In this document: positions 59,330 to 64,000 of the stretch, in pieces
Layout of the letters: the number at the start of each line of letters is the position of its first letter
How positions within the stretch are numbered: the stretch's first letter is position 1
Source of the DNA: CAYPHJ01 sp964410485
Lineage (GTDB): Bacteria > Desulfobacterota > Binatia > UBA9968
DNA: 64,000 nt
Direction: 5' to 3'
NCBI GenBank assembly: GCA_964410485.1
Contig: CAYPHJ010000005.1
Location: 1 to 64,000 of the forward strand
Position numbers and translations under genes: made by a program
The notes under the pieces: generated by a model
Seen by the model: only the letters and a program-made list of their open reading frames with translations
Told to the model about the DNA's origin: nothing
Database searches by the model: none

Positions 59330-59824
59330 ATGGTTGATGACATACACGTTAAGCGAGAGATAGTTTTGGAAGCTGATGCTGAAACGTTGCAGAAGATGCG
59401 CAAGGAGGGGCGCGCCCGGGGGTTCACGGTCTATTGCGATGAAGCGGAGCGAACCGGAGGCGACAACACGGCACCGCCACCGCTGGCTTATTTTGGGCTC
59501 TCACTTGCATTTTGACTCCTGACACAGATTTCCCGGTACGGGGAAATGCTGAAAACCAAGATCGACAAAGCCAAAGTCCATGTGAAGGCACGATTCAAGA
59601 GCGAAGGCTCAGTGCTGCGCGAAACTGTGCTGGCCGAAAGCTTGGGGTTTGAGGTACGCTGCGAGCTTGAATCCGCCGAACCGCCGGAGAAAGTAGCCGC
59701 GGTAGCGCGCAACGCGGAGAATGGCTGTTACGTAATGCAGAGTATCCTCAAGCCAACCCCGGTCGAGCGCAGTTTCACCCTGAATGGGACCAGCTTTGAT
59801 TCAACGGCACTGGCCAAAAGATAG
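59330..59824 (+). CDS. OsmC-family peroxidase with a selenocysteine at the catalytic position (in-frame TGA)
   Basis: A frame of 164 residues interrupted once, by TGA at codon 62 (59513-59515). Before it: VKREIVLEAD, GFTVYCDEAERTGGDNTAPPPLAYF, GLSLAF; after it, same frame: LLTQISRYGEMLKTKIDKAKVHV. Family members have a cysteine here (LAF-C-LLTQ), the peroxidatic residue (Cys59 in E. coli OsmC); a second Cys at 133 (ENGCYVMQSIL) matches the resolving Cys125. A SECIS-like hairpin follows the TGA. I therefore read Sec62-Cys133, a thiol peroxidase for organic hydroperoxides. GGAGG lies upstream of ATG 59330. A stop mutation in a pseudogene is the alternative, but nothing else is broken. A thioredoxin gene is next. 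Confidence 0.8.
59525..59551 (+). promoter_or_regulatory. Bacterial SECIS-like hairpin
   Basis: Stem ATTTCCC (59528-59534) and GGGAAAT (59541-59547) with a 6-base loop GGTACG. CAG and CTG extend the stem by three pairs past one bulged G. The loop begins 20 bases after the TGA, and starts GGU. Known bacterial SECIS loops lie about 16-37 bases after UGA and have a G in the first two loop positions, so position, size and loop match. Confidence 0.75.
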
Positions 59825-59890
59825 GTACCACCCGTAGTGGCACGGTTTGACAGGGCTGGAAACCGGTGGACCACTGAATTCAGGTGCAGA

Positions 59891-60748
59891 ATGATGAATC
59901 AATGGACAATCGACGTTAGCGAGGACGATTTCGAAAGAGCGGTAATCGAACGCTCCCGCGACCTGCCTGTTGTGGTCGATTTTTGGGCGCCGTGGTGCGG
60001 CCCGTGCCGCGTCCTGGGGCCGCTCCTGGAGAGGCTTTCGGCAGAGTACGCAGGCGCGTTTATTTTGGCCAAAGTGAATGTCGATGAAAATCCAGCGCTA
60101 GCGGCGGAGTTTGGTATCCAAGGCATCCCTGCCGTTAAGGTGTTTCGCGACCAGGAAGTTGCGGGGGAGTTCACCGGTGCGTTGCCGGAACATATGGTGC
60201 GCGAGATACTGTCACGTTTTCTTCCGTCAGAGTTGGACAAACAAGCTCAAGAAGCGGTCTTGCTGGAGTCTGAGGGTAAAGTTGCGGAAGCGAGGCACCT
60301 TTATCAGGCCATTTTGGCTTCTGAGACTAACCATCCGAAGGCGTTGCTCGGTTTGGGGCGGTTGGAGATGAACGAAGGCAACCGAGAGGCGGCCCTGGAA
60401 GCATTGGAAAAGATTCCGCTCTCCGCTGCCGAACGAAAAGAAGCGGATAGGCTTATAGCGCTGCTAAAACTGCAGCAGGGGGCCGCCCAGAATGAATCGG
60501 TTCTGCGAGCGGCACTCCAGGCAAATGCCGAGAACCTGGAAGCGAGATTCAATCTAGCTCAGGCGCTCGCCGCGCGCGAAAAATACGAAGAGGCCTTGTC
60601 GGAGTTTTTGACCATTGTTAAAAGCGATCGACACTTCCGCGAAGACGGTGCGCGCTTGGCCATGATTCAGATTTTCGATGTTTTGGGTTCCGGCCATCCC
60701 CTTACCGAGAAGTACCGCTCGGAGCTAGCCAAAGTTCTCTTCAGCTAG
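59891..60748 (+). CDS. Thioredoxin domain fused to TPR-like region (CnoX/YbbN-like)
   Basis: 285 residues. The first ~110 form a thioredoxin fold with W-C-G-P-C at 35-39 (VVVDFWAPWCGPCRVLGPLLERL) and GIQGIPAVKVF with cis-Pro. After a helix, a C-terminal TPR-like region follows (ESEGKVAEARHLYQAILASETNHPKALLGLGRLEMNEGNREAALEAL). E. coli CnoX is a chlorine-activated chaperone lacking a redox Cys pair; here the CGPC is present, so it is probably a redox-active thioredoxin. It follows the Sec-OsmC gene by 66 bases and may supply its electrons. Confidence 0.88.
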   Translation: MMNQWTIDVSEDDFERAVIERSRDLPVVVDFWAPWCGPCRVLGPLLERLSAEYAGAFILAKVNVDENPALAAEFGIQGIPAVKVFRDQEVAGEFTGALPEHMVREILSRFLPSELDKQAQEAVLLESEGKVAEARHLYQAILASETNHPKALLGLGRLEMNEGNREAALEALEKIPLSAAERKEADRLIALLKLQQGAAQNESVLRAALQANAENLEARFNLAQALAAREKYEEALSEFLTIVKSDRHFREDGARLAMIQIFDVLGSGHPLTEKYRSELAKVLFS

Positions 60749-60974
60749 CCCTGGCCTCAGGTTCGCCGTATTCTCACCGCTGCGCGTTCACTCCGAGCCG
60801 CTCATTCCACGGTTCGAGTTCAAAGCCGACCTTTCTAATCTAGCGGCCATGCTCTTTCTAATGCTGCCAACCCGGTTCCCGGGTCTACTGAGGAGAGGAG
60901 GCGACTTTATCAAGACCGACCTTAAGAACCGGACCAGAACGTATTATGATATACAGGTGACGGCCGGACGCATT

Positions 60975-63959
60975 ATGGAAAGTCACGCGCTTCTTGAAAA
61001 GGACATCACCGATCTGGCGCGGTCGCTTTACCGCCAGGCTGCAGGATACAAGCCCTCCATCTTTGAATCACGCGACTGGCTGGGAAGAATGATCGAGTGG
61101 TCCCTTACGGACGAGGCGCTGAGAGTCGCGCTGTTTCGTTTTGTGGATGTGCTCCCCAGTCTGGATTCGTCGGCGGAAATCGGCCGCCACCTCGAAGAGT
61201 ATTTTGCCAGGACCGATCATGCCTTTGGTGGGTTGGTTTTTCTCGCACAGGCGCTCCGCGCCGGCTGGTTGTTGGCGCCGATTGCGCGTCAGAACGTGAC
61301 ACGCTTGGCGCGCCGTTTCATCGTTGAAGAAGAGCCCGATGCGATGCGAGCCGTTCTCGAAGGCTTACGTCGGGAACCTGCAGCTTTTACACTGGATGTG
61401 GTGGGGGAGGCGACCGTGAGTGACAAAGAAGCGCTCGCTATGGAGCGTCGCTACTGTCGTCTGTTGCAAACGTTGAGTGGAATGGCCGCCGAGTGGCCTT
61501 TCATCCCACAGATCGATCAAGGCGACACAAATCCGCTGCCGAGAGTCCATCTGTCGGTCAAAGTCTCTTCTCTGTACGCACGCTTTGATCCTTTGGATCC
61601 CGACACCGAGTCGGTTACCCGCCAACGGCTAGAGTCACTACTGCGCGAGGCTCAGCGTCTCAACGCTGCGCTCACCTTGGACATGGAACAGTTCGCGTTC
61701 AAGGATCTGACCTTGACCCTTTTGGAAAAACTGCTGGAACATCCCGAGTTCAAAACCGGGCCCCATCTGTCCATTGCCATCCAAGCCTATCTTCGCGATT
61801 CAGCAGAGGACCTTGCCAGGTTGATTGGCGCCGCGAGGACACAAAAACGCCGCATTGGCGTGCGTCTCGTCAAAGGGGCTTACTGGGACAGCGAGATTGC
61901 ATGGGCCAAACAAAAGAACTGGCCGATTCCAGTCTTTACGGAAAAAACTGAGACTGATGCCAATTACGAAAGATTGTCGCGCATGCTGTTGGAGAATTAT
62001 GAAATCGTAGATGCCGCCTTCGGCAGTCACAATATCCGTAGCCTGGCGCATGCTATTGTCACAGCCAGGCAACTGGGGATCCCCAATGAGGGCTACGAGA
62101 TTCAAATGCTCTACGGTATGGGCGAACCGGTCCGCCGTGCGGTCATCGAGAACGGGCAGCGTGTGCGCATCTATCTTCCCGTGGGGCAATTATTGCCGGG
62201 AATGGCCTACCTCATCCGGCGTTTGATGGAGAATACATCGAACACCTCTTTCTTGCGCCAAACGTATGTGGAGGAGCAGGAGGTCGAGCGTTTGATCTTG
62301 GCGCCGGCGCCGCCAAAAGACTCCAAGCCCGCCCGCCCGGCAAAGCGGACTCAAAGTGAAACCGCGCTGACGCAGCCTTTTCGCAACGAAGCTCCCGTTG
62401 ATTTCTCACGAGCCGAAAATCGTTTGTTGTTCGCCAAAGCCATCGGAAAAACGAAAGCTAAACTCGGGCGCGACTACCCGCTGTGGATTGGTGGCGAAGA
62501 AATCACGACAAAGGAGTGGCTCCCGTCGGTGAATCCGGCGGCGCCACGAGAAATCGTTGGCCGTGTTCCTGTGGCTGGAGTTGTGGAAGTGGAACGGGCT
62601 CTCGCCACCGCGACAGCTTTTGCGCCGAAGTGGCGACAAATCGCTGTCCGCGAGCGCGTTAAGCTTCTCGCGCGTGCGGCGGAGATCATGAGACGGCGGC
62701 GCATGGAGCTTGCGGCGTGGGAAGTTTTTGAAGTCGGCAAGAATTGGCGCGAAGCGGACGCAGATGTGATCGAAGCGATCGACTATCTCGAGTATTACAG
62801 TCGAGAAATGTTGCGCTTGGACGTGCCCCGGGTCACGCAAACCATTCCGGGAGAAAGCAACGTCTACCTGTATGATCCTCGAGGCATCGCCGCTGTAATT
62901 GCGCCGTGGAACTTTCCCTTGGCCATTTTAACCGGGATGACTGCGGCAGCGCTGGTGGCGGGCAATTGCGCTCTGGTAAAGCCGGCTGAACAATCCCCCG
63001 TAATCGGCGCGCTCATGATGGAGATTCTGCGGGAAGCGGGACTGCCGGCAGGAGCGTGCCAACTTCTGCAGGGAGGCGGTGATATAGGAGCTCGTCTCGT
63101 CCGGCATGCCGGCGTTTATCTGATCGCATTTACCGGTTCGCGCGAGGTTGGGTTGGAAATCTTGCGCATCGCTCACGATACCCAACCGGGACAGCAGCAC
63201 GTCAAGCGTGTTATATGCGAAATGGGCGGGAAAAATGCCATCATTGTTGACGAAGATGCCGATCTCGACGAGGCCGTGTCTCACATCGTTGAATCCGCCT
63301 TCGGCTATCAGGGCCAGAAGTGCTCTGCGTGCTCTCGTCTGATTCTGGTGCAAGAAGTGTATGACAGCCTGCTCGAGCGGTTGATCGAGGCGGTGAAGAG
63401 CTTAAAGATGGGCCCAACGGAGGATCCCGGAAATTTTGTCGGTCCGGTTATCGACGCAGCAGCGCACGCGCGAATCACCGGTTTTCTTGAACTCGGCAAA
63501 AGGGAGGGGAGATGTCTGTTGGCGAGGGAAGCGGCGCAGCACGGCTTTTTCATTGGGCCGGCAATCTTTGATAACATCGCACCACAACATCGTTTGGCCA
63601 CGGAAGAAATTTTTGGACCGGTTCTTTCAGTCCTGAAGGCGAAGAGTTTCGATCATGCTTTGGAAATCGCGAATCATTCCTCTTTCGCGTTGACAGGCGG
63701 TGTTTTTTCGCGTTCACCCGCGCACATCGAGAAGGCGCGCAGGGACTTTCAAGTCGGCAACCTTTACATCAATCGGGGTATTACCGGCGCCGTGGTAGAG
63801 CGGCAACCATTTGGCGGTCTCAAGCTCTCCGGTATCGGTTCCAAGGCGGGTGGTCCGGATTACCTCCTCCAGTTCCTTGAGCCGCGGACGATATCGGAGA
63901 ACACGTTGCGCCACGGGTTCGTCCCGCCACAAGAACTCATAAATGAAGCAGCCGATTAG
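60975..63959 (+). CDS. putA: Bifunctional proline dehydrogenase / glutamate semialdehyde dehydrogenase PutA
   Basis: 994 residues. The N-terminal half is a PRODH barrel: LSVKVSSLYARFDPLD, TLDMEQFAFKDLTL, RIGVRLVKGAYWDSEI and GSHNIRSLAHAI, YEIQMLYGMGEPVRRAVIENGQRVRIYLPVGQLLPGMAYLIRRLMEN. A linker of about 60 residues joins it to an ALDH domain with PWNFPLAILTGMTAAALVAGN, the catalytic Glu in CEMGGKN and Cys in GQKCSACSRLIL, ending EEIFGPVL and NLYINRGITGAVVERQPFGG. It oxidises proline to glutamate by way of P5C, the N-terminal half passing electrons to FAD and quinone. No DNA-binding domain is seen. The start is the ATG at 60975; upstream in-frame codons are not family-like. Confidence 0.93.
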   Translation: MESHALLEKDITDLARSLYRQAAGYKPSIFESRDWLGRMIEWSLTDEALRVALFRFVDVLPSLDSSAEIGRHLEEYFARTDHAFGGLVFLAQALRAGWLLAPIARQNVTRLARRFIVEEEPDAMRAVLEGLRREPAAFTLDVVGEATVSDKEALAMERRYCRLLQTLSGMAAEWPFIPQIDQGDTNPLPRVHLSVKVSSLYARFDPLDPDTESVTRQRLESLLREAQRLNAALTLDMEQFAFKDLTLTLLEKLLEHPEFKTGPHLSIAIQAYLRDSAEDLARLIGAARTQKRRIGVRLVKGAYWDSEIAWAKQKNWPIPVFTEKTETDANYERLSRMLLENYEIVDAAFGSHNIRSLAHAIVTARQLGIPNEGYEIQMLYGMGEPVRRAVIENGQRVRIYLPVGQLLPGMAYLIRRLMENTSNTSFLRQTYVEEQEVERLILAPAPPKDSKPARPAKRTQSETALTQPFRNEAPVDFSRAENRLLFAKAIGKTKAKLGRDYPLWIGGEEITTKEWLPSVNPAAPREIVGRVPVAGVVEVERALATATAFAPKWRQIAVRERVKLLARAAEIMRRRRMELAAWEVFEVGKNWREADADVIEAIDYLEYYSREMLRLDVPRVTQTIPGESNVYLYDPRGIAAVIAPWNFPLAILTGMTAAALVAGNCALVKPAEQSPVIGALMMEILREAGLPAGACQLLQGGGDIGARLVRHAGVYLIAFTGSREVGLEILRIAHDTQPGQQHVKRVICEMGGKNAIIVDEDADLDEAVSHIVESAFGYQGQKCSACSRLILVQEVYDSLLERLIEAVKSLKMGPTEDPGNFVGPVIDAAAHARITGFLELGKREGRCLLAREAAQHGFFIGPAIFDNIAPQHRLATEEIFGPVLSVLKAKSFDHALEIANHSSFALTGGVFSRSPAHIEKARRDFQVGNLYINRGITGAVVERQPFGGLKLSGIGSKAGGPDYLLQFLEPRTISENTLRHGFVPPQELINEAAD

Positions 63960-64000
63960 GTGGGATAGGGGTTTTCCAAGGCATTTATCTCCATAAGTGA

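Noticed and set aside
1..64000. tRNA, rRNA or known riboswitch genes
   Set aside because: I looked in the intergenic regions and found no cloverleaf with CCA end or riboswitch core that I could support.

Overview
The window looks like a chromosomal piece of an uncultured Gram-negative bacterium, most likely a soil or subsurface lineage near the former Deltaproteobacteria (Binatota/Tectomicrobia/NC10-like). This is inferred from gene content only: many solute-binding proteins of the TRAP, TTT, NMT1/THI5 and ABC_sub_bind types, glycolate oxidase, sensor kinases sharing one GAF-HisKA-HATPase core, and no rRNA or tRNA to anchor a name. GC is moderate to high, genes are dense, and Shine-Dalgarno sites (GGAGG types) are common.

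Layout. 1-345: a cluster of ~70-base palindromic repeats. 0.3-7.3 kb: a 3-hydroxyacid dehydrogenase, then a decayed accessory/defence-type region: a nucleotidyltransferase with a small partner, remnants of an OLD-type ATPase and of a type I restriction HsdR subunit, a YgjP/COG1451 metallopeptidase, a three-gene cassette with a TIGR04255 protein, and a VapBC pair. 7.5-18.8 kb: a LysM lytic transglycosylase, glycolate oxidase glcDFE divergent from a TRAP transporter (dctPQM), and an amidase. 18.9-25 kb: a STAS protein, an NRAMP-like transporter, a gutted NCS2 permease, a SpoIIE-type phosphatase/kinase and a TctC-like receptor. 25-33 kb: lipB-lipA, a VOC dioxygenase-like protein, a serine hydrolase, an NCS2 permease, a histidine phosphatase and a PpiD-type foldase. 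33.3-38.8 kb: the rod-shape operon mreBCD-mrdA-rodA. 38.9-43.7 kb: trxA, pepA, folE, ccdA, a TlpA/ResA thioredoxin and an alpha/beta hydrolase lacking its nucleophile. 43.7-44.1 kb: a self-contained unit for a 17-residue lysine-rich peptide. 44.2-57.7 kb: a signalling block with a sigma-54 activator, a haem-type CXXCH cyclase, a response-regulator cyclase, a lone receiver, two large histidine kinases, a SCO protein and three solute-binding proteins. 58-64 kb: an AI-2E family permease, an OsmC-family gene, a thioredoxin-TPR protein and bifunctional PutA.

The most notable item is the OsmC-family gene at 59330-59824. A single in-frame TGA lies at codon 62, where relatives have the peroxidatic cysteine. 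About 20 bases further on is a stable hairpin whose loop begins GGU, as expected of a bacterial SECIS. I read it as a selenocysteine-containing OsmC peroxidase, beside a thioredoxin that could reduce it.

A second recurring theme is intergenic DNA made of short-period (7- or 8-base) repeats, often followed by their inverse complement. At least five such elements with different core words sit between genes here, alongside small scars of lost genes (HsdR, OLD ATPase, NCS2, a third NMT1 copy).
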